Assembly: GCF_021605415.1 (NCBI RefSeq)
Contig: NZ_WKEQ01000008.1
Span: 62,001-126,000, forward strand
Reading direction: 5' to 3'
DNA: 64,000 nucleotides
Origin: Pseudomonas syringae
Lineage (GTDB): Bacteria > Pseudomonadota > Gammaproteobacteria > Pseudomonadales > Pseudomonadaceae
Shown here: positions 1 to 9,300 of the stretch, piece after piece
How the letters are laid out: the number at the start of each line of letters is the position of its first letter
How positions within the stretch are numbered: position 1 is the stretch's first letter
Program-made: the position numbers and the translations under genes
Notes under the pieces: model-generated
Databases searched by the model: none
Seen by the model: the letters and a program-made list of their open reading frames with translations, nothing else
Told to the model about the DNA's origin: nothing

Positions 1-528
1 GAAGATCATTGGCAAACCCATTGGCAAAACAGCCTGCCCAACAGCGCTCGGGTCGAGCAGGCCGACTGGCTGACGCCACGTCGCGAGGATTGGGTCGCCG
101 CGTTGGCCGAGGCAATTGCCGCCGACAGCACGCCGGTCATTCTCATCGCCCACAGCCTCGGCTGCGTGACGGTCGCCCATTGGGCCGCCACTGCGCCAGT
201 GCAGGCGCTGCGCCAAGTGCGGGGTGCGCTGTTGGTCGCGCCAGCGGATGTCGAACGCCCGGGATGTGCACCGGCATTGCGCAATTTCGCACCGATTCCC
301 CGCGATCTGTTGCCATTCCCAAGCCAGGTGGTCAGCTCCGACAACGACGCCGCCGTCAGTGCACCGCGAGCCATGGAACTGGCGCGAAGCTGGGGTGCCG
401 AGGCGGGCATTCTGGCGGGTGCGGGGCACATCAACGTGAAGTCCGGGCATCAGCGTTGGGAGCAAGGTTTTGCTTACCTTTATCGTCTGCAAAATCGTCT
501 GGAACACCACGCGCGGCGTCGCGCTTGA
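1..528 (+). CDS. RBBP9/YdeN family alpha/beta hydrolase (N-terminus outside window)
   Basis: The frame is open from base 1, so the start lies upstream; 175 residues are visible. The first residues (DHWQTHWQ) fit the early conserved DHWQ region of the RBBP9/YdeN serine hydrolases. The nucleophile elbow AHSLGC is at visible residues 50-55 with Ser52. An Asp-containing segment (SSDNDAAV) and a C-terminal GHINVKSGH segment supply the likely acid and histidine of the triad. Family members are small cytoplasmic hydrolases of about 180-190 residues with mostly unknown substrates, so only a few residues should be missing. It is followed after 55 bases by a sigma-54-type activator. The family call is firm; the substrate is unknown. 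Confidence 0.85.
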   Translation, partial: EDHWQTHWQNSLPNSARVEQADWLTPRREDWVAALAEAIAADSTPVILIAHSLGCVTVAHWAATAPVQALRQVRGALLVAPADVERPGCAPALRNFAPIPRDLLPFPSQVVSSDNDAAVSAPRAMELARSWGAEAGILAGAGHINVKSGHQRWEQGFAYLYRLQNRLEHHARRRA

Positions 529-583
529 GTCTATTTATTTTTGAACGCCTCCGTCTCCCGGCGGTTTTGGGCAGGAGCCTGCC

Positions 584-1516
584 ATGAGTTTTGAAACCTT
601 CGGTCAACCGTTACTGACCTTTCCCGACGCGGAAAAAAGTCCCCTGAGCATCCGTGCCAAGGCGCTGGTGTTCGTCGATCCACGCTCGCGTCAGTTGCGC
701 GAGGAACTGGAGCAACTGGCGCCGCGTTCGATCTCGGTGCTGATCCGTGGCGAAACCGGCACCGGTAAGGAATTGCTTGCCCGCCACATCCACCGTGCCA
801 GTGATCGTGGCGGCCTGTTTGTCTCGGTCAATTGCGGAGCGATCAGCCCGACCTACGCCGACGCTGAACTGTTCGGCTATGCCGCCGGCAGCTACAGCGG
901 TTCGGCCAGCAGTCGCGCCGGCTGGTTCGGCTCGGCCAATGGCGGCACCTTATATCTGGACGAAATCGGCGATTTGCCGTTGCCGATCCAGATCAAACTG
1001 CTCGCCGCCCTGGAGAATCACGAAGTCACCCGCGTCGGCGCGCAACAACCGAGCCCGGTCGATGTGCGGCTGGTGGCGGCGACCAGCATCGACCTGGCGC
1101 AAGCCGTCGCGGCGGGCAAGTTCCATGAACGGCTTTATCACTACCTCAGCGAAGGCCAGCTCGAACTGCCGGCGCTGCGCGCCCGGGTCGGCGACATTTT
1201 GTCCCTGGCCGAATACTTCCTCGGCATCTACAGCCAGCGTCTCGACCTGCCGGTGCCGCTGATCAGCGAAGCGGCGCAGCATGTGCTGGAACAACACAGT
1301 TGGCCCGGCAACACCCGCGAACTGGAAAACGTCATTCACTTTGCGCTGCTGGTGAGCACTGGCGACGAAATCCTGCCGGAGCACCTGAACCTGCCGCCGG
1401 CCCTCGCACAAATAGAAATCCAGCTAAACCAGATCCTCGCGAGCGGCTCAGCGGCGGATAAGGCTGCGCTACGGCAACTGCTGGAAGACGCGGGACGTGG
1501 GGTGCGATCAATATGA
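584..1516 (+). CDS. Sigma-54 interaction (AAA+) regulator with atypical GAFTGA loop and no visible HTH
   Basis: A 310-residue AAA+ domain of the bacterial enhancer-binding type. It shows Walker A GETGTGKE (56-63), Walker B TLYLDEIGDL (122-131) and the C-terminal SWPGNTRELENV segment. No N-terminal sensory domain precedes the AAA+ core. Two features are odd: the sigma-54 contact loop reads GSYSGS (102-107) instead of GAFTGA, and the C-terminus after the AAA+ domain is only about 40 residues with no recognisable Fis-type helix-turn-helix. CAGGAG eight bases before ATG 584 supports the start. It lies just upstream of a MetQ-like gene, and SfnR-type activators control organosulfur use in pseudomonads, so a role in sulfur control is plausible but inferred. 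Confidence 0.8.
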   Translation: MSFETFGQPLLTFPDAEKSPLSIRAKALVFVDPRSRQLREELEQLAPRSISVLIRGETGTGKELLARHIHRASDRGGLFVSVNCGAISPTYADAELFGYAAGSYSGSASSRAGWFGSANGGTLYLDEIGDLPLPIQIKLLAALENHEVTRVGAQQPSPVDVRLVAATSIDLAQAVAAGKFHERLYHYLSEGQLELPALRARVGDILSLAEYFLGIYSQRLDLPVPLISEAAQHVLEQHSWPGNTRELENVIHFALLVSTGDEILPEHLNLPPALAQIEIQLNQILASGSAADKAALRQLLEDAGRGVRSI

Positions 1517-1546
1517 ACAAAATGGAATATGAAACTGAATAAAGGT

Positions 1547-1581
1547 TATTGTCCGGGAATAAAAAATCCGGGTATTGTCCG
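1547..1581. promoter_or_regulatory. Direct repeat TATTGTCCG upstream of the first metQ-like gene
   Basis: TATTGTCCG occurs at 1547-1555 and again at 1573-1581, separated by an A-rich spacer containing a second GTCCGGG/TCCGGGT pair. The repeat lies about 85-120 bases before the start of the MetQ-like gene. The repetition is seen directly; that it binds a regulator is inference. Confidence 0.3.
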
Positions 1582-1665
1582 CCCCACGCCAGCGATAGCA
1601 CATCACTGGCACTCGTATTAAATGCCGTCGTCGATGACGACCGTGATTCTCGATAAGGACACTGC

Positions 1666-2463
1666 ATGAAAAAGGTTCTGTTGTTTACCGCATTGGCGGC
1701 CGCTCTGACCGCTGGCCTGGCCCACGCCGGCGAGAAACTGGTGGTCGCCGCGACCCCGGTACCTCATGCTGAAATCCTTGAGCTGATCAAACCGACGCTC
1801 GCCAAAGAAGGTGTGGATCTGGAAATCAAAGTGTTCACCGACTACGTTCAGCCGAACGTACAGGTGGGCGAGAAGCGTCTGGACGCCAACTACTTCCAGA
1901 CCCTGCCGTACCTGAACAGCTTCAACGAAGGCAAATACAAGGGCGACAAGTCCAAATACCTGGTGACCGTGCAAGGCGTTCACGTTGAACCGTTCGGTGG
2001 TTATTCGAGCAAGTACAAAACCCTGGCTGAACTGCCAGACGGCGCCACCATCGCCATCCCGAACGAAGGCAGCAACAGCGGCCGTGCCCTGATCCTGCTG
2101 CAGAAGGCTGGCCTGATCGAGCTGAAAGATCCGAAAAACGCCCTGGCCACGCCAAAAGACATCGCCAAGAACCCGCACAACTTCAAGTTCAAGGAACTGG
2201 AATCGGCCCTGCTGCCACGCGTCTTGAAAGAAGTTGATCTGGACATGATCAACACCAACTACGCGCTGGAAGCCAAGCTGAACCCGACCAAGGACGCCCT
2301 GGTGATCGAAGGCGCAGATTCGCCTTACGTGAACTTCCTGGTTGCCCGTGAAGACAACAAGAACAGTGACGCGATCCAGAAACTGGCCAAAGCCCTGACC
2401 AGCCCGGAAGTCAAAGCCTTCATCGAGAAGAAGTACAGCGGCGCGGTACTGCCGGCGTTCTGA
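1666..2463 (+). CDS. metQ: MetQ/NlpA family ABC transporter substrate-binding protein
   Basis: A 265-residue periplasmic binding protein of the NlpA family, which presents D/L-methionine or related sulfur compounds to a MetNI-type transporter. The N-terminus is a classical signal peptide with likely cleavage after AHA (about residue 21). There is no lipobox cysteine, so it is probably soluble periplasmic rather than a lipoprotein. Typical family segments are YVQPNVQVGEKRLDANYFQ and the IPNEGSNSGRALILLQ loop. AAGGA lies ten bases before ATG 1666. There is no permease or ATPase beside it; a full metNI with its own metQ lies at 18.3-20.9 kb and could serve it. A terminator follows directly. Family certain, ligand inferred. 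Confidence 0.9.
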   Translation: MKKVLLFTALAAALTAGLAHAGEKLVVAATPVPHAEILELIKPTLAKEGVDLEIKVFTDYVQPNVQVGEKRLDANYFQTLPYLNSFNEGKYKGDKSKYLVTVQGVHVEPFGGYSSKYKTLAELPDGATIAIPNEGSNSGRALILLQKAGLIELKDPKNALATPKDIAKNPHNFKFKELESALLPRVLKEVDLDMINTNYALEAKLNPTKDALVIEGADSPYVNFLVAREDNKNSDAIQKLAKALTSPEVKAFIEKKYSGAVLPAF

Positions 2464-2479
2464 TTGGAAGTGAACTTGC

Positions 2480-2520
2480 AAAAAAACGCCGGTGGCCTGT
2501 GAAGGTCATCGGCGTTTTTG
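2480..2520 (+). terminator. Rho-independent terminator after metQ
   Basis: AAAAACGCC at the left arm pairs with GGCGTTTTT at the right arm, 17 bases after the metQ stop. The right arm ends in a T run. The arms are symmetric enough to work in both directions. Confidence 0.85.
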
Positions 2521-2534
2521 TTGTGGGTTACAGT

Positions 2535-2559
2535 AAAGATCGCAGCCTGCGGCAGCTCC
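2535..2559. repeat. Single REP half-site (GATCGCAGCCTGCGGCAGCTCC type)
   Basis: This is one arm of the palindromic repeat that occurs as full inverted pairs at 18.2, 25.0, 40.4 and 60.9 kb. Here only one copy is visible. Confidence 0.7.
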
Positions 2560-2563
2560 AGGG

Positions 2564-2659
2564 TCATGCCGCTTTGGCTTTCAGCGCTCTGCGCAATGCC
2601 ATCAGTAATTTCACAATGTCCTGCGGGTCCAGCCGCTGCGGCGCTTTTACGTCAGCCAT
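2564..2659 (-). CDS. Predicted 31-residue small protein
   Basis: A short frame on the minus strand encodes a 31-residue peptide starting MADVKAPQRLDPQDIVKLL and ending in a basic, alanine-rich helix. A strong Shine-Dalgarno AAGGAAGAG stands seven bases before the ATG at 2659, the main reason for reporting it. The frame stays open further upstream, but without a comparable ribosome site. The peptide looks like an amphipathic helix and has no signal peptide. I do not recognise the family. It sits between the metQ terminator and the ATPase gene, with the stop next to a REP half-site. It could also be a chance frame. Confidence 0.45.
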   Translation of the reverse strand: MADVKAPQRLDPQDIVKLLMALRRALKAKAA

Positions 2660-2803
2660 GTTCTCTTCCTTGTGATGGTTTGGCCGAGGGAGTCTGGCCA
2701 AAAGCTGTGGGTCCTTGGAGGGTCTGAATGAAAAAAAGATCCGTCCTACAGCAAAAGGAAAAATAGCTGTCTTATTCCTTCCCCGCAAACGTACAAGGTA
2801 CGT

Positions 2804-4000
2804 TCAATCCGGCCAATGCCACGCCGGTTCATCCAGCATCCGCTGCCCGACAATCCCCGTCTGCCCCAGTGTCTTTTCCAGCACGATGCAATTGCATTGC
2901 GAGTCGTCCTGCAACGCTGAAATCAGACGACGTGCATGGGACACCACCCACACTTGGCATTGTTGCGACGCACGAATGATCAGCCGCGCTAATGCCGGCA
3001 GCAGATCCGGGTGCAAACTGGTTTCCGGTTCGTTCAACACCATCAGCGTCGGTGGTCGCGGGGTCAGCAGCGCGGCGATCAGCAGCAGATAACGCAACGT
3101 GCCGTCGGACAATTCCGCCGCTGACAGCGGTCGCAGTAATCCTTCCTGATAAAACTCGATGGCAAAGCGTCCACCTGCCTGAGCTTCGATATGCAACCGT
3201 GCGCCCGGAAAGGCATCGGTAATCGCGGCACGCATCGCGTCGCCGTCACCGATTTCAATAATGGTTTGAAGGGCCGCCGCCAGGTCGCGCCCGTCGTGGT
3301 GCAGCACCGGTGTGCGCGTGCCCAATTGCGGCTGGCGAACCGGTGCGTCAGCGTCGCTGCGAAAGTGATCATAGAAGCGCCAGCGGCGGATGAACTCGCG
3401 CATCTGGAACACCTCCGGCGAGCTGCGCAGGTTGCCGACCTGATCGAACAGACTGTCGAAGTTTGGCGTATGTTGGGCCAGCACGTCCCAGTTGCGGCCT
3501 TCGCGGGCGCGGATCATCGGGCCGTCTCGATCCACCAGCAGGTTGGCAGGACGGTAATGTGGCCCGGCCCAGATGCATTCGCGTTTGATCTGCGGGTCAA
3601 GGCTGAAGCGCGAGGGAATCGGCCTCGTCTGTTCCGGTAGCATGAAGTGCCCGTTGGAGTCGGGCAGCCCCAAGCTGATTGAATAACTGAAATCCTCGCC
3701 GGCAAAGCCCAGACGCAAACGCTTCACGCCTTGACGCACGATCGGCTCAATGGCGACTTCGCCGTTGCGCATGCGTCGGCTGATGGTTTCCGGGCCGGCC
3801 CAGAACGTAGAATCGAGCCCGCCCTCACGGGCCAGCGCATTGACGACGCCGCCCTGAGCCGTTTCCGCCAGCAGCCGCAGCGCCCGGTACAGATTGGATT
3901 TGCCGCTGCCGTTGGGGCCGGTGATCAGGTTGAGGCGGCCGAGCGGAATCACCAATTTATTGATCGAGCGGTAATTGGCCACCGCGAGGGTTTTGAGCAT
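2804..4000 (-). CDS. AAA family ATPase, RecF/OLD/SMC-like (COG4637 type)
   Basis: A 398-residue predicted ATPase of the ABC-ATPase class used in DNA maintenance and defence proteins. Walker A GPNGSGKS is at residues 28-35, an ABC-signature-like LSDG at 297-300, Walker B LMVLNEPE at 319-326 and an H-loop SHA at 354-356. The Walker B aspartate is replaced by Asn323 (NEPE), which I believe is common in this subgroup. The long middle region is the lid/coiled segment without a zinc hook. The frame is open far upstream, but GAGGAG eight bases before ATG 4000 and the family-typical start (MLKTLAVANYRSI) fix the N-terminus. It is divergent from the efflux operon and has no partner nuclease, so its role is unknown. 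Confidence 0.85.
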   Translation of the reverse strand: MLKTLAVANYRSINKLVIPLGRLNLITGPNGSGKSNLYRALRLLAETAQGGVVNALAREGGLDSTFWAGPETISRRMRNGEVAIEPIVRQGVKRLRLGFAGEDFSYSISLGLPDSNGHFMLPEQTRPIPSRFSLDPQIKRECIWAGPHYRPANLLVDRDGPMIRAREGRNWDVLAQHTPNFDSLFDQVGNLRSSPEVFQMREFIRRWRFYDHFRSDADAPVRQPQLGTRTPVLHHDGRDLAAALQTIIEIGDGDAMRAAITDAFPGARLHIEAQAGGRFAIEFYQEGLLRPLSAAELSDGTLRYLLLIAALLTPRPPTLMVLNEPETSLHPDLLPALARLIIRASQQCQVWVVSHARRLISALQDDSQCNCIVLEKTLGQTGIVGQRMLDEPAWHWPD

Positions 4001-4023
4001 GGGCTCCTCGTAGATCGTCCCTG

Positions 4024-4114
4024 CGCTGCGCATGGGAATGCATCCCGCGACGTTCTGCGTCGCAGTTGGACGCAGAGCGTCCATGGCGGCGTTCCCACGC
4101 GGAGCATGGGAACG
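4024..4114. repeat. Composite palindromic repeat with GTTCCCACGC...GGGAACG end
   Basis: It contains the inner pair TCTGCGTCGCA...GGACGCAGAGCGTCC and the end pair GTTCCCACGC/ATGGGAACG at 4091-4114. The same GTTCCCACGC palindrome recurs at 28.7 and 30.9 kb. It lies between the divergent ATPase and efflux operons. Confidence 0.65.
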
Positions 4115-4216
4115 ATTTAGCGTGAGTATAGGGATCCGGTACTCAGACGCGGAACCCTGTTCTAAGCTCACAGTCGTATCGTCACTGGCACGTACGTACA
4201 ACGCAAAGGAGTCTGC

Positions 4217-5320
4217 ATGGCGAGTCCCGGTTTGAAAACAGTGTTGAGCCTTTGCCTGCTGGTGCTGTTGAGCGCATGCGGTGAGAAAAAACAGGCCGAG
4301 AAGGATCTGCCCCGGGTCTTTGTGCAAGAGGTCAAACCTCTGGATTACGCGGCTTCCGTGACGCTGACCGGAGATGTGCAGGCGCGGGTGCAGACGGATT
4401 TGTCGTTCCGCGTCGGTGGCAAAATCATCCAGCGTTTGGTGGATGTCGGCGACCGTGTTACCGCCAGGCAAGTGCTCGCCAGACTCGATCCGAAAGATTT
4501 GCAGACCAATGTCGACTCGGCCCAGGCGCAAGTGCTGGCCGAACAGGCACGGGTCAAACAGAACGCCGCCGCGTTCGTCCGTCAGCAAAAACTGCTGCCC
4601 AAGGGCTACACCAGCCAATCCGAATACGACGCGGCCCAAGCCGCATTGCGCAGCAGCCAGAGCGCACTCGCCGCCGCTCAGGCGCAACTGGCCAACGCCC
4701 GCGAACAACTGAGCTACACCGCCCTGGTCGCCGACGCGCCGGGCATTATCACCGCGCGTCAGGCGGAAGTCGGCCAGGTCGTGCAAGCCACCGTGCCGAT
4801 CTACAGCCTGGCCCGGGACGGCGAACGCGACGCCGTGTTCAACGTCTACGAATCCTTGCTCGCCGAACCGCCATCGGATCGAAAAATCGTCGTCAGCCTG
4901 CTCGAAAATCCCAAGGTACAAACCACTGGCACCGTGCGCGAAATCACCCCGGCGGTGTCTGCGCAGACCGGCACGGTGCAAGTCAAGGTCACCCTCGATG
5001 GCTTGCCGGACGGCATGCAACTGGGATCTGTGGTCAGCGCAACCGCCAAGACGCCGGGTAAATCTGCGGTGGAATTGCCCTGGTCGGCCCTGACCAAAAA
5101 CCTCAGTGACCCGGCCGTATGGATCATCGATGATGAGGGCAAAGCGCAGTTGCACACGGTCACCGTCGGTCGCTACCTCACCGGTAAAGTCATCGTCAGC
5201 GACGGCTTGCAGGCCGGTGACAAAGTCATCATCGCCGGGGGCCAGTTGCTGCACCCGGGCATGAAAGTTGAAATTGCCGAAAACACTTACAAGGATCTGC
5301 AAGTGGGAAGCCAGCCATGA
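4217..5320 (+). CDS. triA: RND efflux periplasmic adaptor lipoprotein, first of two (TriA-like)
   Basis: A 367-residue membrane-fusion protein of the HlyD/AcrA class that links an inner-membrane RND pump to an outer-membrane channel. Lipobox LLSAC with Cys21 predicts an outer-leaflet lipoprotein of the inner membrane. The order is typical: lipoyl half (FRVGGKIIQRLVDVGDRV), alpha-helical hairpin rich in Ala/Gln (about 90-160), second lipoyl half, then beta-barrel and membrane-proximal parts. AAAGGAG lies before ATG 4217. It overlaps the second adaptor by ATGA, and the two adaptors plus one pump match the triABC arrangement of P. aeruginosa (triclosan efflux, partner OpmH). The channel gene is not here, so substrate and partner are inferred. 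Confidence 0.85.
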   Translation: MASPGLKTVLSLCLLVLLSACGEKKQAEKDLPRVFVQEVKPLDYAASVTLTGDVQARVQTDLSFRVGGKIIQRLVDVGDRVTARQVLARLDPKDLQTNVDSAQAQVLAEQARVKQNAAAFVRQQKLLPKGYTSQSEYDAAQAALRSSQSALAAAQAQLANAREQLSYTALVADAPGIITARQAEVGQVVQATVPIYSLARDGERDAVFNVYESLLAEPPSDRKIVVSLLENPKVQTTGTVREITPAVSAQTGTVQVKVTLDGLPDGMQLGSVVSATAKTPGKSAVELPWSALTKNLSDPAVWIIDDEGKAQLHTVTVGRYLTGKVIVSDGLQAGDKVIIAGGQLLHPGMKVEIAENTYKDLQVGSQP

Positions 5321-6381
5321 AGCGACTGCCGTTGATTTCTGCGCTGCTGCTGGCGGCGTGTTCGGACAAGGCGCCGCCACCGGAGCCGGTGCGCCCGGTG
5401 CTGTCGGTGGAAGTGAAAGCCCTCGATCAGCAAGACCTCGGTCGGTTTGCCGGGAGCATCCAGGCGCGCTACGAAAGTAACCTCGGTTTCCGCATTCCGG
5501 GGCGCATCGCCAGTCGCAACGTCGATGTCGGCGCCGAAGTGAACAAGGGCGATTTGCTCGCCACCCTCGACCCGACCGATCAGCAAAACCAGCTGCGCGC
5601 CGCCGAGGGCGACCTCGCGCGCATCCAGGCCCAGTACATCAACGCCCAGGCCAACGCCCGGCGTCAGCAGCAATTGTTCGACCGTGGCGTCGGCGCCCAG
5701 GCGCAACTGGACGTGGCCCAGACCGATTTGAAAACCACCAAGGCTTCGCTGGATCAGGCCCGTGCTTCGCTGAGCCAGGCCAAGGATCAACTCGATTACG
5801 TGCAACTGCGCACTGACCATAAAGCTGTGGTCACCGCGTGGAATGCCGAGGCCGGGCAAGTGGTCACCGCCGGCCAACAAGTGGTCACGCTGGCGCAACC
5901 GGATATCAAGGAAGCGGTGATCGACCTGCCCGATACCCTGGTCGATCAGTTGCCCTCGGACGTGGTGTTTCTGGTCGCCGCGCAACTGGACCCGAGCATC
6001 AACACCACGGCGATCATCCGCGAAATCGAACCCCAGGCACAAAGCGCCACGCGCACCCGGCGCGCCCGCCTGACGCTGACCGACACGCCGCAAGGCTTTC
6101 GACTCGGCACGGCGATCAGCGTCACCCTGCGTTCAGCGATCAAACCGCGTCTGGAATTACCCGCCAACGTGTTGCAGGAAGCCGATGGCAAAACCCGCAT
6201 CTGGGTCATCGACACCCAAGCGCAAACCGTATCGCCACGGGACGTCAGCGTCATCAGCCGCACCGACAGCACCGTGGTGCTCGCTGATGGTGTGAGGGCC
6301 GGTGAGCGCGTGGTGACCGCCGGGGTGAACAGTTTGAAACCCGGTCAGAAAGTCAAAATCGACGAGGACAGTCCACGATGA
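5317..6381 (+). CDS. triB: RND efflux periplasmic adaptor lipoprotein, second of two (TriB-like)
   Basis: A 354-residue adaptor related to its upstream neighbour but clearly diverged. A short signal peptide ends in lipobox LLAAC with Cys15. The first lipoyl half (FRIPGRIASRNVDVGAEV) leads into an Ala/Gln-rich helical hairpin (about 85-155), the second lipoyl half and the barrel domains. Start ATG overlaps the previous stop (ATGA at 5317-5320), and its own stop overlaps the pump start (6378-6381), so the three genes should be translationally coupled. In TriABC both adaptors are reported to be required. Family assignment is firm; the orthology to TriB rests on gene order and length. Confidence 0.85.
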   Translation: MKRLPLISALLLAACSDKAPPPEPVRPVLSVEVKALDQQDLGRFAGSIQARYESNLGFRIPGRIASRNVDVGAEVNKGDLLATLDPTDQQNQLRAAEGDLARIQAQYINAQANARRQQQLFDRGVGAQAQLDVAQTDLKTTKASLDQARASLSQAKDQLDYVQLRTDHKAVVTAWNAEAGQVVTAGQQVVTLAQPDIKEAVIDLPDTLVDQLPSDVVFLVAAQLDPSINTTAIIREIEPQAQSATRTRRARLTLTDTPQGFRLGTAISVTLRSAIKPRLELPANVLQEADGKTRIWVIDTQAQTVSPRDVSVISRTDSTVVLADGVRAGERVVTAGVNSLKPGQKVKIDEDSPR

Positions 6382-9300
6382 AAGGGCCTTTCAACTTATC
6401 CGAATGGGCTCTCAAGCATCAGTCGTTCGTGTGGTATCTGATGTTCGTCGGGCTGCTGATGGGCGTGTTTTCGTACATGAACCTGGGTCGCGAAGAGGAT
6501 CCGTCCTTCACCATCAAAACCATGGTGATCCAGACCCGCTGGCCCGGTGCGACCCAGGAAGAAACCCTCAAACAGGTCACCGACCGCATCGAGAAAAAAC
6601 TCGAAGAACTCGACTCCCTCGACTACGTGAAAAGCTACACGCGCCCCGGTGAATCCACGGTGTTCGTGTACCTGCGCGACACCACCAGCGCCAAGGACAT
6701 CCCGGAAATCTGGTATCAGGTGCGCAAGAAGATCAACGACATCCGCGGCGACTTCCCGCAGGGCCTGCAAGGACCGGGGTTCAACGACGAGTTCGGCGAT
6801 GTCTATGGCTCGGTGTATGCCTTTACCGCTGACGGTTTGTCGATGCGCCAGTTGCGCGATTACGTTGAGCAGGCCCGCGCCGAGATTCGCGATGTGCCCG
6901 GTCTGGGCAAGGTCGAGATGGTCGGCGAGCAGGACGAAGTCATTTACCTGAACTTCTCCACACGCAAGCTGGCGGCGCTGGGCATCGATCAGCGCCAGGT
7001 CGTGCAGAGCCTGCAATCGCAAAACGCAGTGACGCCGGCCGGCGTCATCGAGGCAGGGCCGGAGCGGATCTCCGTGCGCACCTCTGGGCAATTTGCTTCG
7101 GAAAAGGATCTGGCCGACGTCAATCTGCGGCTTAACGACCGTTTCTATCGCCTCGCGGATATCGCCGACATCAGCCGCGGTTACGTCGACCCGGCCACGC
7201 CGGAATTCCGCTTCGACGGCAAACCGGCCATCGGCCTGGCCATCGCCATGAAGAAGGGCGGCAACATTCAGGAGTTCGGCAAGGCGCTGCACGCCCGTAT
7301 GGATCAACTGACCGCCGACCTGCCGGTGGGCATCGGCGTGCACACTGTGTCCGATCAGGCCGATGTGGTCGAGAAAGCCGTCGGCGGCTTCACCAGCGCG
7401 CTGTTCGAAGCGGTGGTGATCGTGCTGATCGTCAGCTTCATCAGCCTCGGCGTACGCGCCGGTCTGGTGGTGGCGTGCTCGATTCCATTGGTGCTGGCGA
7501 TGGTGTTCGTGTTCATGGAATACAGCGGCATCACCATGCAGCGGATTTCCCTCGGCGCGCTGATTATCGCCCTCGGCCTGCTGGTGGACGACGCGATGAT
7601 CACGGTGGAAATGATGGTCACGCGCCTGGAAATGGGCGAGACCAAGGAGCAAGCCGCGACCTTCGCCTACACCTCCACGGCGTTCCCGATGCTCACCGGT
7701 ACGCTGGTGACCGTCGCCGGTTTCGTGCCGATCGGCCTCAACGCCAGTTCGGCGGGCGAGTACACCTTCACCCTGTTTGCGGTGATTGCGGTGGCGATGC
7801 TGGTGTCGTGGATCGTCGCGGTGCTGTTTGCACCGGTGATCGGCGTGCACATCCTCAGCGCCAACGTCAAACCGCACAACGGCGAGCCGGGACGCATCGG
7901 CCGCGCGTTCAACTACGGCATGCTCTGGGCCATGCGCAATCGCTGGTGGGCCATCGGCATCACCATTGCATTGTTCATCGGCGCGGTGTTTTCCATGCAA
8001 TTCGTGCAGAACCAGTTTTTCCCGTCGTCCGACCGCCCGGAAATCCTCGTCGACCTCAACCTGCCGCAAAACGCCTCGATGGCTGAAACCCGCAAAGCTG
8101 TCGACAAGCTCGAAGCGACGCTCAAGGACGATCCGGACATCGTGCGCTGGAGCACGTACATCGGCGAAGGCGCGATCCGTTTCTACCTGCCGCTCGATCA
8201 GCAATTGCAGAACCCGTACTACGCGCAACTGGTCATCGTCAGCAAAGACTTCGAGGCCCGCGAAGCCCTGAGCCAGAGGCTGCGCGAACGGTTGCGCAAG
8301 GACTTTGTCGGCATCGGCAGTTACGTCCAGGCGCTGGAAATGGGCCCGCCCGTGGGCCGGCCGATTCAGTACCGGGTCAGCGGCAAAGACATCGATCAGG
8401 TGCGCAAACACGCCATCGCCCTGGCCACCGAACTCGACAAGAATTCGCACATCGGCGAGATCATTTACGACTGGAACGAACCGGGCAAAGTCCTGCGCAT
8501 CGACATCGCCCAGGACAAGGCACGGCAACTGGGTTTGTCGTCGGAAGACGTGGCCAACCTGATGAACAGCATCGTCGTCGGCCAACCGGTGACCCAGGTC
8601 GATGACGACATCTACCTGATCAACGTGGTCGGTCGTGCTGAAGACGCCGAACGTGGCACCCCGGAAACCTTGCAGAACCTGCAAATCGTGACGCCGAGCG
8701 GCACGTCGATTCCGTTGCTGGCGTTCGCCACCGTGCGCTATGAACTGGAACAGCCGCTGGTGTGGCGCCGCGACCGCAAGCCGACCATCACCATTAAGGC
8801 GGCGGTGCGCGACGAAATTCAGCCGACCGATCTGGTCAAGCAACTGAAACCGGCCATCGAGAAATTCGCCTCTGAATTGCCGGTCGGCTACAAGGTCGCC
8901 ACCGGCGGCACGGTGGAGGAGAGCGGCAAGGCCCAGGGGCCGATCGCCAGCGTGGTGCCGTTGATGCTGTTCCTGATGGCGACATTCCTGATGATCCAGT
9001 TGCACAGCGTGCAGAAGCTCTTCCTGGTGGCGAGCGTGGCGCCGTTGGGGCTGATTGGCGTGGTGTTGGCGCTGATTCCAACGGGCACGCCGATGGGGTT
9101 TGTGGCGATTCTCGGGATCCTCGCGCTGATCGGCATCATCATCCGCAACTCGGTGATTCTGGTGACGCAGATCGATGCGTTCGAGAAGGACGGCTACGCG
9201 CCGTGGGACGCCGTGCTGCAAGCCACCGAGCACCGGCGTCGGCCGATTCTGCTGACGGCGGCGGCAGCGAGCCTGGGCATGATCCCGATTGCCCGTGAAG

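Noticed and set aside
1605..1622. TGGCAC resembling a sigma-54 -24 element before the first metQ
   Set aside because: The spacing to a GC at -12 is wrong (TTAAA where TTGCA is expected), so a sigma-54 promoter is not supported despite the neighbouring activator gene.
2728..2766. 12-codon frame with GGAGGG before ATG
   Set aside because: Too short to support; the following sequence shows no conserved feature and the frame may be a chance product of an A-rich stretch.
2789..2803. AACGTAC-AAG-GTACGTT palindrome behind the ATPase gene as an operator
   Set aside because: It lies just beyond the stop codon, far from any start, and is too short to call a terminator.
6396..9233. 945-codon open frame antisense to triC
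   Set aside because: Shadow frame caused by GC-rich codon bias; the translation is His/Asp/Arg-rich without domains, while the plus frame is a complete RND pump.
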